From Denitrobaculum sp965225735 (GTDB taxonomy: Bacteria; Pseudomonadota; Alphaproteobacteria; Kiloniellales; Kiloniellaceae), in the NCBI GenBank assembly GCA_965225735.1, contig CBDDBN010000027.1, positions 248,001 through 312,000 on the forward strand: a DNA stretch of 64,000 nt. Direction: 5' to 3'. Made by a program: the position numbers and the translations under genes. The notes below the pieces were generated by a model. It had not been told where the DNA came from. It did no database searches and saw nothing but the letters and a program-made list of their open reading frames with translations. Each line of letters begins with the position of its first letter. The first letter of the stretch is position 1. Positions 41,724 to 51,020 of this stretch are shown in pieces.

Positions 41724-41756
41724 AGGCCCGATGAAAAAATATGCGGATCGACAAAA

Positions 41757-42515
41757 CTACCTGTTCCTGTCTGAAGACACGCCCGCAGTCGACTTACCAG
41801 CCGAATGCAGCAAAAACGTAATCAACCGACTTCCTTCTTCGGTTAAAGTCCAAGCTACCAAGTTTTTGGAAACTTCAGAGGCCTGAATACCCTCTGAAAG
41901 TTCTGCCCTTTCCGTCAATCGGTGCCTGGACAAATCGCGCCAAAAGATATCGTTGGGAGACCCGGAGGTCGTAATCATAGGAGACCCAGGGAGTTTTAAA
42001 CCTGCGATGAGGACGGACTTGTCCCCATCTCCAAGAACCCTGAAACCCTCGACGAAACACTGAGCGGCTTCACTTTCATCTCTGTTCAGAGACGTTCCCT
42101 GCTTCGTAAGGATATCGAGTAGCAAATATGCAAGCACAGAGTAAGCAAACACCAAAACCAGCAAACGCCCGGGGGATAAAGCCTGAAAGGCCCCGCTAAA
42201 ATAATGGGATGCCACGAAGTAACTGCTCGAGTCGATTGCGGTCGCCAGCAAGGCAGAAACGATCGAATGCGTCTTAAGCTTTTCCCGCAACTCTGAATAA
42301 AAGAAGTATCTGGGTGGCGCCAAAATTTTGAGAAACCAAACGTCGCTGTTTGCGGTTGCTACTTTCAGCGCCGCTGCAAAGCTCAACACGTTCACAACAT
42401 AGCCAATATTCCAGCCCGTGGCGCTGCCCAGAACGAAACCAAGTCCAAGTCCGATAGCAAGAAAAGCGACATAGCTTGCAGTGAAAAACACATAATAGTT
42501 ATGCCGTATGGTCAT
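41757..42515 (-). CDS. Hypothetical membrane protein with about four helices
   Basis: The 252-residue protein is not recognised. Hydrophobic segments include FTASYVAFLAIGLGLGFVLG, GYVVNVLSFAAALKVA and LLVLVFAYSVLAYLLLDIL. A soluble C-terminal domain of about 110 residues follows, with SEVSKNLVAWTLTEEGSRLI. AGGTG precedes the ATG at 42515, five bases after the GNAT stop, so both are in one operon. No catalytic motif is visible. Codons and base composition look less GC-rich than the neighbours, which might hint at a different origin. Confidence 0.7.
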   Translation of the reverse strand: MTIRHNYYVFFTASYVAFLAIGLGLGFVLGSATGWNIGYVVNVLSFAAALKVATANSDVWFLKILAPPRYFFYSELREKLKTHSIVSALLATAIDSSSYFVASHYFSGAFQALSPGRLLVLVFAYSVLAYLLLDILTKQGTSLNRDESEAAQCFVEGFRVLGDGDKSVLIAGLKLPGSPMITTSGSPNDIFWRDLSRHRLTERAELSEGIQASEVSKNLVAWTLTEEGSRLITFLLHSAGKSTAGVSSDRNR

Positions 42516-42520
42516 CGCGT

Positions 42521-42967
42521 TCACCTGACCCGCTTGCGCATAAAAACGCGCTCAAAACCGGCCTGCAGACCGCGGCCCGTCTCTTCCCAGCCGAGACGGC
42601 CATAGAGGGCGATGTTCTCCGTCATGCTTTCGTGGGTGTAGAGCCGCAGTTCGCCGTAGCCGCGCCGCAGCGCTTCGGCTTCGGCATAGTCCATCAGCTT
42701 ACGGCCGAGCCCGTGGCCTTGCGCGTCGGGATGGACAGCAACGTTGTCGAGCAGCAGATGATCTTCCTGATCGATCAGCACGAGTAAGCCACCAACAGCA
42801 CGCTCGTGCTCCGCCACCGAGGCCTCGCCTGCCTCGATGCGTTTTGCATAATCGTCCAGCATTGGCCCCGGGGGCCGGCCCATGCGTTCTATGTAAGGGC
42901 TATAAGCCCGCTTGACGATTTCCTGAATGGCGGAAAGGTCGGCCGGTTTCGCGGCACGTATGGTCAT
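42521..42967 (-). CDS. GNAT-family N-acetyltransferase
   Basis: The 148-residue GNAT has LDNVAVHPDAQGHGLGRKLM as the acetyl-CoA pyrophosphate loop (QGHGLG), an N-terminal MTIRAAKPADLSAIQEIVKR and the late YGRLGWEETGRGL strand. AGGAGG precedes the ATG. The acceptor is unknown. It is followed by a membrane protein of unknown function in the same operon. Confidence 0.9.
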   Translation of the reverse strand: MTIRAAKPADLSAIQEIVKRAYSPYIERMGRPPGPMLDDYAKRIEAGEASVAEHERAVGGLLVLIDQEDHLLLDNVAVHPDAQGHGLGRKLMDYAEAEALRRGYGELRLYTHESMTENIALYGRLGWEETGRGLQAGFERVFMRKRVR

Positions 42968-43036
42968 GCTGTTCGTATCCTCCTGACAGAAGGCAAGATA
43001 GCATCAAGCCGGCCGCCGCCACTCCATAATCATGAA

Positions 43037-43711
43037 TCAGGGCACCCGCCGGTAGCGCGCCTGGCGTTCTTCACAGCCCGACCGCGGCAGCGGTTCATCG
43101 AAGAAAGTCAGCGCCAAGCCCTGCCCGAGCAGTTCCTTCATGTAGGCCGAAAATGGCCGGTGCCAGTTCTTAATCCGGATGCCGCTAAAATCGACCCATT
43201 CCGGAAACTCTTCCATGTAGCGGTCCACTGCATAGTGCAGATATCGCTCCTCTTCATCCCTGATCCAGCCGTGCGGCTGCGCGGAGACGAAGCTGTTGAG
43301 ATTGGCGATCAGCAAGGTTCCGCCGGGTCCGAGCACCCGTGTCATCTCGGCGAGGGCCGCGCGGAAATCGGTGATGTCGATGAGTGTCAGATAGGAGACG
43401 ACAAGATCGAAACTGGCCGCTTCGAAGGGAAGCCGTTCCGCCTGCGCCACCTGGTAACGTCCCTGCGGATCCCTTGTTCTTGCCGTCTCGATCAGCGCTT
43501 TCGTGGGGTCAAATCCGTGGGTTTCGATACCCCGGGCAGAGAGAAGGCGGCAAAAACGCCCTTCTCCACAACCGACGTCCAGCGCCCGCTGGTAGCGGCC
43601 TTGATCGACCCGCTCCAGCATTGCGGGATCCAGCACATGTTCCCGCCCCCAGTCGCCATGCTCCCCCATGGCCTCAACCCAGGCGTTCGCAGAGTCATCC
43701 CACCCATTCAT
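43037..43711 (-). CDS. Class I SAM-dependent methyltransferase
   Basis: The 224-residue protein has SAM-binding motif I LDVGCGEGRFCRLLSARG, motif II-like AERLPFEAASFDLVVSYLTL and motif III MTRVLGPGGTLLIANLN. The fold resembles UbiE/Methyltransf_11 small-molecule methyltransferases. An ATG at 43720 is an alternative start. The C-terminal part (WHRPFSAYMKELLGQGLALT) is typical of this group, but the substrate is unknown. It is a single gene, divergent from the XRE-cupin regulator. Confidence 0.9.
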   Translation of the reverse strand: MNGWDDSANAWVEAMGEHGDWGREHVLDPAMLERVDQGRYQRALDVGCGEGRFCRLLSARGIETHGFDPTKALIETARTRDPQGRYQVAQAERLPFEAASFDLVVSYLTLIDITDFRAALAEMTRVLGPGGTLLIANLNSFVSAQPHGWIRDEEERYLHYAVDRYMEEFPEWVDFSGIRIKNWHRPFSAYMKELLGQGLALTFFDEPLPRSGCEERQARYRRVP

Positions 43712-43833
43712 CGTGATCATCTCCGAGCGCTGTCTGGGCCGTCTGTCTAGCCGGAAAAGTCAAGAAATTCAAGACCATCGCCAACGATACCCGCAGAAGA
43801 TAAAATGAAAATCAAACCCTAAGTTATCCTTAT

Positions 43834-43858
43834 GTGAAAAATTTATTGATTTTTTCAC
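43834..43858. promoter_or_regulatory. 8-bp inverted repeat before the XRE-cupin regulator
   Basis: GTGAAAAA (43834-43841) and TTTTTCAC (43851-43858) are exact reverse complements with nine bases between. The repeat ends 21 bases before the ATG of the regulator at 43880. It is a candidate autoregulatory operator. Confidence 0.45.
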
Positions 43859-43879
43859 CAACTCTTTTACAACGGCCCC

Positions 43880-44500
43880 ATGGACGGGACGGCACACAAC
43901 AAGGACGCTTTTAGAGACAGCGAAAAGCTCGCGGCTCAACGCCTGGCCGTGGGCCGGGATCTGCGCGCGCTCCGTCAATCGAAACAGGTGACACTGCAGG
44001 TCCTCGCCGACCGGATCGGCCGCTCGGTCGGCTTTCTCAGCCAGGTCGAACGCGGGATTTCGGACCTGCCGATCGCCGACCTGCGCGCCATCGCCGAAGC
44101 GCTCGAAGTGCCCATGGGCCTGTTTTTCACTGCCGGCGAGACGGCAGCTCAACAGTCGGACAGCGAATCGCTCTACATCGTGCGCGCCAATCAGCGACGC
44201 CGCCTGGGTTCGCCCGAAACCGGAATCACCGAGGAACTACTGTCTCCCGATCTAGGTGGATCCTTCGAAACCTTTTTGACCGTGATTGAGCCTGGCGCAG
44301 CACGTCCGCAGCCCATCGACCGCGGGGCCGAGGAAGCCGCCTATCTGGTTTCAGGTTCGCTCGAGATTTGCGTGGGCGAAGACTGCTTTACCCTGAATGA
44401 AGGCGATTCCTTCCGCATCGAGCACGAAGCCTTTAGCTGGCGCAATGCGACGGACCAACGCGCGGTGCTCGTCTGGACCCTGTCGCCCCCCGTTTATTGA
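43880..44500 (+). CDS. XRE-family regulator with C-terminal cupin domain
   Basis: The 206-residue protein has a helix-turn-helix at about residues 25-85 (VTLQVLADRIGRSVGFLSQV and ERGISDLPIADLRAIAEALE). A cupin domain follows at about residues 125-205 (PIDRGAEEAAYLVSGSLEIC and FTLNEGDSFRIEHEAFSW). This layout is common in regulators of amino acid, polyamine and methylamine metabolism. The large GcvT-family flavoprotein gene follows 56 bases later on the same strand, and an inverted repeat lies just upstream. It therefore probably controls both. Confidence 0.92.
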   Translation: MDGTAHNKDAFRDSEKLAAQRLAVGRDLRALRQSKQVTLQVLADRIGRSVGFLSQVERGISDLPIADLRAIAEALEVPMGLFFTAGETAAQQSDSESLYIVRANQRRRLGSPETGITEELLSPDLGGSFETFLTVIEPGAARPQPIDRGAEEAAYLVSGSLEICVGEDCFTLNEGDSFRIEHEAFSWRNATDQRAVLVWTLSPPVY

Positions 44501-44556
44501 ACCCGAACTGAGACAAGAAACCCGGCTCCTAAAGCCCAACGAGAGAAGACGAAGTC

Positions 44557-47028
44557 ATGGCAGAGATCCCCACTACGGCCCGTGTGGTCATCATCGGCGG
44601 CGGCGTGATCGGTTGTTCCGTCGCCTATCACCTGGCGAAACAGGGCTGGAAAGACGTTGTCCTGCTGGAACGGCGGCAGCTGACCTGCGGCACCACCTGG
44701 CATGCCGCCGGCCTGATCGCGCAGCTCCGCGCGACTCACACCATGACACAGCTCGCCAAGTACTCCGCCGACCTCTACTACAGCCTGGAAGAAGAGACCG
44801 GCGCGGCCACCGGTATGAAGCAGAACGGCTCGGTCAGCGTCGCCCTCACCGACGAGCGCCTGGAAGAGCTGAAGCGCGGCGCCTCCATGGCGCGCTGCTT
44901 CGACGTGGACGTGCACGATCTCTCCCCCGAGGAATGCAAACAGCACTACCCGCTTCTTAATCTGGAAGGCGTCACCGGCGGTGTGTTCCTGCCCGCCGAC
45001 GGCCAGGGCGACCCGACCAACATCGCACTGGCCCTGGCCAAGGGCGCGCGCAAGTACGGCGCCAAGATCATCGAGAACGTCAAGGTGACCGGCATTAAGA
45101 CCAGCCAGGGTCGTGTTACCGGCGTCTCGACCACCGAGGGCGATATCGCCTGCGAGAATGCCGTCAACTGCGGCGGCATGTGGGCGCGTGAGATCGGCGC
45201 CATGGCCGGCGTGCGGGTTCCCGTTCAGGCCTGTGAACACTTCTACATCCTGACCGAGGGCATCGACGGCCTGCAGCGCGACCTGCCGGTGCTGCGCGTG
45301 CCCGACGAATGCGCTTACTATAAGGAAGACGCGGGCAAGATCTTGCTGGGCGCCTTCGAGCCGGTCTCCAAGCCCTGGGCCGTCAACGGCATTCCCGAAG
45401 ACTTCTTCTTCGACGAGCTGCCGGAAGACTTCGATCACTTCGAGCCGGTGCTGGAAGCAGCCATCAACCGCGTGCCGCTGCTGGAACAGGCCGGCATCGC
45501 CACCTTCTTCAACGGTCCCGAAAGCTTCACCCCGGACGACCGTTACCTGCTGGGCGAAGCGCCGAATCTCAAGGGCATGTACGTGGCCGCAGGCTTTAAC
45601 TCCATCGGCATTCAGTCCGCCGGCGGCGCAGGCCGCGCCCTGGCCGAGTGGATGGAAGCGGGCGAGCCGACCCTGGATCTCTGGGACGTGGACATCCGCC
45701 GCATGTACCCCATGCAGTCGACCAAAAGCTACCTCAAGCAGCGTGTCACCGAGACCCTCGGCCTGCTCTATGCCGACCACTTTCCTTACCGCCAGTATGC
45801 TTCCGCCCGCGGCCTACGGCGCACGCCGCTGCATGACCTGCTGGCCGAGAACGGCGCCTGCTTCGGCGAACTCGGCGGCTGGGAGCGCGCCAACTGGTTC
45901 CTGCCGCCGGAAGCCAAGGAACGCGGCGAAGTGGCTGAGTATCAGTACACCTGGGCACGCCAGAACTGGTTCCCCTACGCCGCCGAGGAACACAAGGCCG
46001 TGCGCGAGACCGTCGGCATGTTCGACCTCAGCACCTTCGTGAAGATCCGGGTCGAGGGCCGGGATGCGGAAGCGGTTCTGCAGCGCATCTGCGCCAACGA
46101 TATCGCGGTCGAGCCGGGCAAGATCGTCTACACCCAGTGGCTGAACCGCAATGGCGGGATCGAGGCGGACCTGACCGTCACCCGTTTGTCGGAGACCGAG
46201 TTCCTGATCATCACCGCCGCCGCGGTGGGCATGCGCGACATGGGCTGGCTCAAGAAGCACATCCCCGAGGACGCCCACTGCATCGCGACGGAAGTCACCG
46301 CCGGCGAAGGCGTGGTCGCCATCATGGGACCGAACGCCCGCAACCTGCTCTCCAAGCTGACCGACGCGGATCTCTCCAACGAGGCCTTCCCCTTCGGCAC
46401 CGCCAAGACCATCGAGCTGGGCATGGCCCTGGTCCGGGCGCACCGTATCACCTATGTGGGCGAGCTGGGCTGGGAGCTTTATGTCTCCAGCGACATGACC
46501 CGCTACGTGGCAGAGCAGATCCTGGAAGAAGGTAAGAACCACGGCCTGCGGCCTTGCGGCATGCACGTTCTCGACTCCTGCCGCATCGAAAAAGGCTTCC
46601 GCCACTTCGGTCACGACATCGTCGACCAGGATCACGTGCTGGAAGCGGGCCTCGGCTTCGCGGTCAAGACCGGCAAAGAAGCCTCCAAGTATGGCGACTT
46701 CATCGGCAAGGATGCGGTCCTCAAGCGCAAGGAAGAGGGTCTGAGCAAGCGGATGGTGCAGTTCCAGCTGAACGATCCCGAGCCCCTGCTCTATCACAAC
46801 GAGCCAATCGTGCGCGACGGCGAGATCGTAGGCTATCTGACCAGCGGTAACTACGGTCACCATCTGGGTGCCGCCATCGGCCTGGGCTACGTTCCCTGCG
46901 AACCAGGTACGCCGCCTTCGGTCCTGCTGGAGTCCAGCTACGAGATCGAGGTCGCCGGCAAACGCGTTGCCGCCACCGCGAGCATCAAGCCGCTCTACGA
47001 TCCAAAGTCCGAACGCATCAAGATGTAA
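44557..47028 (+). CDS. GcvT-family FAD-dependent demethylase (dimethylglycine/sarcosine dehydrogenase-like)
   Basis: The protein has 823 residues. The N-terminal DAO-type FAD domain begins VVIIGGGVIGCSVAYHLAKQ, with GTTWHAAGLIAQLR at the flavin-attachment region of the family. From about residue 430 the folate-binding GcvT domains follow (GMFDLSTFVKIRVEGRDAEA, YVGELGWELYVSSD and a C-terminal GYLTSGNYGHHLGAAIGLGY). Enzymes of this build oxidatively demethylate N-methyl compounds and hand the one-carbon unit to tetrahydrofolate. The substrate may be dimethylglycine or sarcosine. It has its own terminator and an upstream XRE-cupin regulator. A divergent paralogue lies at 54269. Confidence 0.92.
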   Translation: MAEIPTTARVVIIGGGVIGCSVAYHLAKQGWKDVVLLERRQLTCGTTWHAAGLIAQLRATHTMTQLAKYSADLYYSLEEETGAATGMKQNGSVSVALTDERLEELKRGASMARCFDVDVHDLSPEECKQHYPLLNLEGVTGGVFLPADGQGDPTNIALALAKGARKYGAKIIENVKVTGIKTSQGRVTGVSTTEGDIACENAVNCGGMWAREIGAMAGVRVPVQACEHFYILTEGIDGLQRDLPVLRVPDECAYYKEDAGKILLGAFEPVSKPWAVNGIPEDFFFDELPEDFDHFEPVLEAAINRVPLLEQAGIATFFNGPESFTPDDRYLLGEAPNLKGMYVAAGFNSIGIQSAGGAGRALAEWMEAGEPTLDLWDVDIRRMYPMQSTKSYLKQRVTETLGLLYADHFPYRQYASARGLRRTPLHDLLAENGACFGELGGWERANWFLPPEAKERGEVAEYQYTWARQNWFPYAAEEHKAVRETVGMFDLSTFVKIRVEGRDAEAVLQRICANDIAVEPGKIVYTQWLNRNGGIEADLTVTRLSETEFLIITAAAVGMRDMGWLKKHIPEDAHCIATEVTAGEGVVAIMGPNARNLLSKLTDADLSNEAFPFGTAKTIELGMALVRAHRITYVGELGWELYVSSDMTRYVAEQILEEGKNHGLRPCGMHVLDSCRIEKGFRHFGHDIVDQDHVLEAGLGFAVKTGKEASKYGDFIGKDAVLKRKEEGLSKRMVQFQLNDPEPLLYHNEPIVRDGEIVGYLTSGNYGHHLGAAIGLGYVPCEPGTPPSVLLESSYEIEVAGKRVAATASIKPLYDPKSERIKM

Positions 47029-47053
47029 CAGACATCTTGACCCGGCCCGGTAA

Positions 47054-47090
47054 AGCCCCAACCTTCGTAAAGGAGGTTGGGGCTTTTTGT
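47054..47090 (+). terminator. Rho-independent terminator of the GcvT-family gene
   Basis: An 11-bp perfect stem AGCCCCAACCT / AGGTTGGGGCT (47054-47064 with 47074-47084) is followed by TTTTTGT, 25 bases after the stop. Confidence 0.92.
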
Positions 47091-47285
47091 ATCTTTGGAG
47101 AGTCGCGCAATCTTTCTGCAGCTATCCAATGTCTGTCGGCTGTTCTGCGCCTGCAGCCTAAGCAGTCATCGAAACAGCCCATGACAGAGCTTTGAGGGAC
47201 CGGGTCGACACATGCTGTTACCCCAGCGAGAGATAACACTGCCAGAGATACGGCCCGGATCGGATCTGGCGCCTGAGATATCCGC

Positions 47286-48644
47286 GTGCCAAGCAATCGC
47301 TTGAACCAGCAGACCACGCTCGATCAGACCTTTCGCGAAGCCGAGCAAGCCGGCCTGCGCGTTGCCATCAAGGGACGCATCGCCGCTTTGCTGCTGCTCG
47401 GCGCCTTTCTGGTGCTGACGCGTCTTCAGAACCCGGCGCACGCACTCGAACTGGGTCTCGCCATCGCCGTTTTTGCGGCGTTGGGCCTGGTTCAATACGC
47501 CCTGATCGGCTCGCGCTACGACCGGCCCTGGCTCAAGTTCGGTTTCATCACACTCGATATCGCTATTCTGTCAGTCCTGATGGCGACACAGCCGATCTAC
47601 GACGGCATCGACGTGCCCCAGGTCATGCTGTTCCGAACCAGCATCTTCCCGCTCTATTTCCTGATCCTGGGCTTCGCCGCCTTCAGCTTTTCGCCGGGTC
47701 TGGTCCTTTGGTCCGGTGTGGTCGTTGTTGCCGGCTGGCTCGGCGCTTTCACCTGGGCAACCAAAGATATGCCCGAGCAACTGAGTTGGGCCGATATCGG
47801 CAGCACACCCAGCACCGAGCGGTTCCTCTCGACTTTCTTGAACCCCAACTTCGTTGACAGCGGCGGCCGGATCCAGGAGTCCCTCGCCTACCTTTTGGTC
47901 GCGGTGCTGATCGCGGTCGTTATGTGGCGCGCGCGACGGACAGTACGCCGGCAATTGGAACTGGATGAGGAACGGCGTGCTCTGTCCGACGTCTTCGGCC
48001 GTTACGTCCCTAAAACCATCGCGAACTCCCTGATCGACAACCGCGGCCTGCTCGAACCGATTGAAGGCACGGCGACCGTCCTTTTCATCGACGTCGCCGG
48101 CTTCACCAAGATGACCGAAGCCAGCGGGCCGCGTCGGGTCGTCGGCGTACTGAATGCCTTCTTCGATCAGGCCACCGAAAGCATCACCCACTGCGACGGC
48201 GTCGTAACCCAGTTCATCGGCGACGCGATCATGGCCACCTTCAACCTGCCGGCGGAGGACCCGGAGCATGCCGCCAAGGCTCTCCGCGCCGCGCTCAACA
48301 TCGTCGAGCTGACGAACAGCCAAAGTTTTAACGGCGAAAGCCTGGCGATCCGCGCCGGCATCGCAACCGGACCGGTCATCGCGGGCAGTGTCGGCGGTGG
48401 CGGCCGACAGTCCTATTCCCTCTACGGCGAGGCCGTAAATCTCTCAGCGCGCCTTGAAGCCCTCAACAAGGACTATGGCACACAGATTCTGATCGATGCG
48501 GCGACGGTCGCGCAACTACCCGATGTGCCACTGCGCGAGATCGGTCGCATCGCAGTCCGCGGTTTCTCTGAGCCCGTGGCCGTCTTTACGCCGCTGGAAG
48601 AAACGAGCGAAGTCTTGCAAAAGAGGCCGAAGCCCCCGGCTTAA
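47286..48644 (+). CDS. Membrane-anchored class III cyclase, second copy
   Basis: The 452-residue protein starts at a GTG. About five to six helices lie between residues 30 and 220, and a cyclase domain follows from about residue 255. Its motifs are VLFIDVAGFTKMTEASG (metal Asp), VVTQFIGDAIMATFN and SLYGEAVNLSARLEAL. The position usually held by the adenine-reading lysine is glutamine here (VTQFIGD), a variant I have seen in related rhizobial-type cyclases. It shares little outside the catalytic core with the cyclase at 8536. It is a single gene behind a 250-base region in which I see no gene. Confidence 0.9.
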   Translation: MPSNRLNQQTTLDQTFREAEQAGLRVAIKGRIAALLLLGAFLVLTRLQNPAHALELGLAIAVFAALGLVQYALIGSRYDRPWLKFGFITLDIAILSVLMATQPIYDGIDVPQVMLFRTSIFPLYFLILGFAAFSFSPGLVLWSGVVVVAGWLGAFTWATKDMPEQLSWADIGSTPSTERFLSTFLNPNFVDSGGRIQESLAYLLVAVLIAVVMWRARRTVRRQLELDEERRALSDVFGRYVPKTIANSLIDNRGLLEPIEGTATVLFIDVAGFTKMTEASGPRRVVGVLNAFFDQATESITHCDGVVTQFIGDAIMATFNLPAEDPEHAAKALRAALNIVELTNSQSFNGESLAIRAGIATGPVIAGSVGGGGRQSYSLYGEAVNLSARLEALNKDYGTQILIDAATVAQLPDVPLREIGRIAVRGFSEPVAVFTPLEETSEVLQKRPKPPA

Positions 48645-48790
48645 CGCTCGGGGTTGTCACCGGTCGGCGAGCTATGTAGTCAGGTTGCGTCTACGACTTT
48701 GACACTGCGCACAAAACGAGACCTGAGCCGTATCGAGATGCAGTGTCCCAGTTCCGGCAAAATGAACATGGCGAACAAGAGGGCGCCCAA

Positions 48791-49420
48791 ATGATCCGTC
48801 TCTATGGATATGACACCGTCAACACCATTAAAGTGCTGATGATGCTTGAGGAGATTGGCGCCGACTATGAAGTTGTTCCGGTCAACATTCGCAAGGGTGA
48901 TCAGCAGTCTCCGTCCTTTTTGTCCATGAATCCACGAGGAAAGGTCCCGGTCATTGTCGACGAGACGGCTCCGGGCGAGCCCTTGACCATCACAGAGTCA
49001 GGGGCGATCCTGATGTACTTGGCAGAGTCTTCCGGCTTCGGCTTGCCAGTTGAGCCAAGAGAACGTGCGCGCAGCCTTGAATGGTTAGCGTTTCAGCTGT
49101 CCACTCAGGGACCGACATTCGGTCAGTGCGAGTTCTGGACTCGGCTTGCACCGAACCCGGTCCCCGCCGTTGAGCAACACTACCTGAAGCTTGGGCGAAA
49201 GGTTTTCGGTCTGATCGAGCAGCATCTGGAAAGCACGCGGTATTTTTCCGGTAACGAATACGGGATCGCCGATATCGCACACTTCGCCTGGATACTGCGC
49301 GCTGGCCATGCCGGACTGACGTTCGACAAGCATAGAGCTATCAAGCGATGGTTCGCGGAAGTTTCCGACCGACCTGCCACGATTGCTGCTCTTGAAGCAG
49401 CGGAAGCGTTCGAAGCATAA
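48791..49420 (+). CDS. Glutathione S-transferase family protein
   Basis: The 209-residue protein has a thioredoxin-like N-terminal domain (IRLYGYDTVNTIKVLMMLEE, then GKVPVIVDET with the cis-Pro and TITESGAILMYLAE as the glutathione-binding SGAI-type motif). A helical C-terminal domain follows. GAGGG precedes the ATG at 48791. It lies 31 bases upstream of a peptide-binding protein gene, suggesting one operon and possibly a role with glutathione or a conjugate. Confidence 0.9.
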   Translation: MIRLYGYDTVNTIKVLMMLEEIGADYEVVPVNIRKGDQQSPSFLSMNPRGKVPVIVDETAPGEPLTITESGAILMYLAESSGFGLPVEPRERARSLEWLAFQLSTQGPTFGQCEFWTRLAPNPVPAVEQHYLKLGRKVFGLIEQHLESTRYFSGNEYGIADIAHFAWILRAGHAGLTFDKHRAIKRWFAEVSDRPATIAALEAAEAFEA

Positions 49421-49451
49421 ATAAGAGAAAGAAGCCAACAAGGAGGCTGTG

Positions 49452-51020
49452 ATGAACTTAAAGGCGCAACTGGCTATCGCGCTCACGCTTGGTTTGAGTG
49501 TGAGTCAGGCATCTGCTGAGACCTTCAGGTGGGCGACGACAACAGATCCCCAGACGATGGATCCACATGCCGTAAACTCTGCGCCCGTCTTGGGCTTCTT
49601 AAACAACGTCTATGAAGGACTGATGCGACGCGACCGTTCAATGAAGATTGAAGGGGCGTTGGCCACGCACTGGGAACCGATTGGCACCGACGGTTGGCGC
49701 TTTTACTTGCGGGAAGGTGTGAAGTTTCATGACGGTTCCGATTTCACCGCCGAGGATGTGCTGTTCTCATACAATCGGGCGACCTTGCCGGAATCCGATG
49801 TCGCGTCATGGTTTGCCTCTGTTTCAAATGTGAAGGTTGTCAACGACTTCACCGTAGACTTCATGACGTCAGCGCCGAACCCGATATTCCCGGACACGAT
49901 CACGAACTTCATGATCATGGACAAGGGATGGACGGAAAAAAATGGCGCAGCCACTCCGGCCAAAGATCAGGAGAATCACGCCACCCTCAATGCCAACGGA
50001 ACCGGTGCGTTCAAAGTCATCGAACGGCAACCTGGGTTGAAAACAGTGGTCGTACCCCACGGCGATTGGTGGGATGAGACGACACACAACATAACGCGCG
50101 GTGAATTCACCCCGATCAAGAACCCGGCAACCGCGGTTGCTGCCCTTCTGTCCCGCGACATTGACATGATCAACCCTGTGCCGACGCAGGATGTCGCCAG
50201 ATTATCCAAGGACCCAAGCGTGAATGTCCTTCAAGGGATAGAAGCGCGTGTCATCATGTTCGGGTTCGCAAACCAGGCGGAGTCGTTGAAGTATTCTGCT
50301 GACGCTGGAAAACCGAATCCTTTCCGCGACCTTCGGGTCAGGCAGGCGGTAAACCACGCGATCAATGTCGACGCCATCGTACAGAAGATCATGCGCGGCG
50401 CGGCGGAACCCGTTTCGCAGCTTGTCAGCCCTGCCATGCGCGGCTATTCGACATCGCTGGCCGCACGACCCGAATTCAACATCGAGAAAGCAAAGTCGCT
50501 GCTCGCTGACGCCGGCTATCCGAATGGTTTTTCCTTCGGCCTGAAGTGTCCAAATGACCGTTACATCAATGATGAAGCCGTTTGTCAGGCCACCGTTGCG
50601 ATGCTGGCCCAGATTGGTCTTAAGGCGCAGTTGGAAGCCATGCCGGTTGCCAACTACTGGAGTGAGCTGCGGGCTGACAATTTCGACATGTATATGCTGG
50701 GCTGGTCGCCTGGATCTTTCGATGCCGAGCATCCCATTCGTTTTCTGGTTGCCACGCCAAATCCCGAGAAAAAGCTCGGCAGCTGGAACTTCGGCGACTT
50801 CTCCAACACCCGTATCGATGAACTCTTGCCGCAAATTCAGTCTGAGATAGACGATACCAAGCGACAGGCCTTGTTGGATGAAGCCACCGGCATCCTGCAA
50901 GATGAAGCGGGCTATGTTCCGATGTTCGTCCAGGCACTTCTATGGGGTGTTCAAAGCAACATCGATCTCACACAACGCGCCGATAACTTCTTTATCCTGC
51001 GCTGGGCGCGGGTCAATTAG
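49452..51020 (+). CDS. ABC transporter substrate-binding protein, peptide family 5
   Basis: The 522-residue protein has a clear signal peptide (LAIALTLGLSVSQASA). The SBP_bac_5 core follows: TTDPQTMDPHAVNSAPVLGF, NNVYEGLMRR, WRFYLREGVKFHDGSDFTAE (family signature) and VRQAVNHAINVDAIVQKIM. These proteins bind peptides, glutathione, nickel or opines in the periplasm. AAGGAGG stands before the ATG. No permease or ATPase gene is next to it, so it must use components encoded elsewhere. The upstream GST gene makes glutathione or a conjugate a tempting ligand, as inference only. Confidence 0.9.
   Translation: MNLKAQLAIALTLGLSVSQASAETFRWATTTDPQTMDPHAVNSAPVLGFLNNVYEGLMRRDRSMKIEGALATHWEPIGTDGWRFYLREGVKFHDGSDFTAEDVLFSYNRATLPESDVASWFASVSNVKVVNDFTVDFMTSAPNPIFPDTITNFMIMDKGWTEKNGAATPAKDQENHATLNANGTGAFKVIERQPGLKTVVVPHGDWWDETTHNITRGEFTPIKNPATAVAALLSRDIDMINPVPTQDVARLSKDPSVNVLQGIEARVIMFGFANQAESLKYSADAGKPNPFRDLRVRQAVNHAINVDAIVQKIMRGAAEPVSQLVSPAMRGYSTSLAARPEFNIEKAKSLLADAGYPNGFSFGLKCPNDRYINDEAVCQATVAMLAQIGLKAQLEAMPVANYWSELRADNFDMYMLGWSPGSFDAEHPIRFLVATPNPEKKLGSWNFGDFSNTRIDELLPQIQSEIDDTKRQALLDEATGILQDEAGYVPMFVQALLWGVQSNIDLTQRADNFFILRWARVN

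Noticed and set aside
44494..47061. Two minus-strand open frames of 428 and 415 codons
   Set aside because: They are antisense to the first GcvT-family gene and show no family features; they are artefacts of codon bias.
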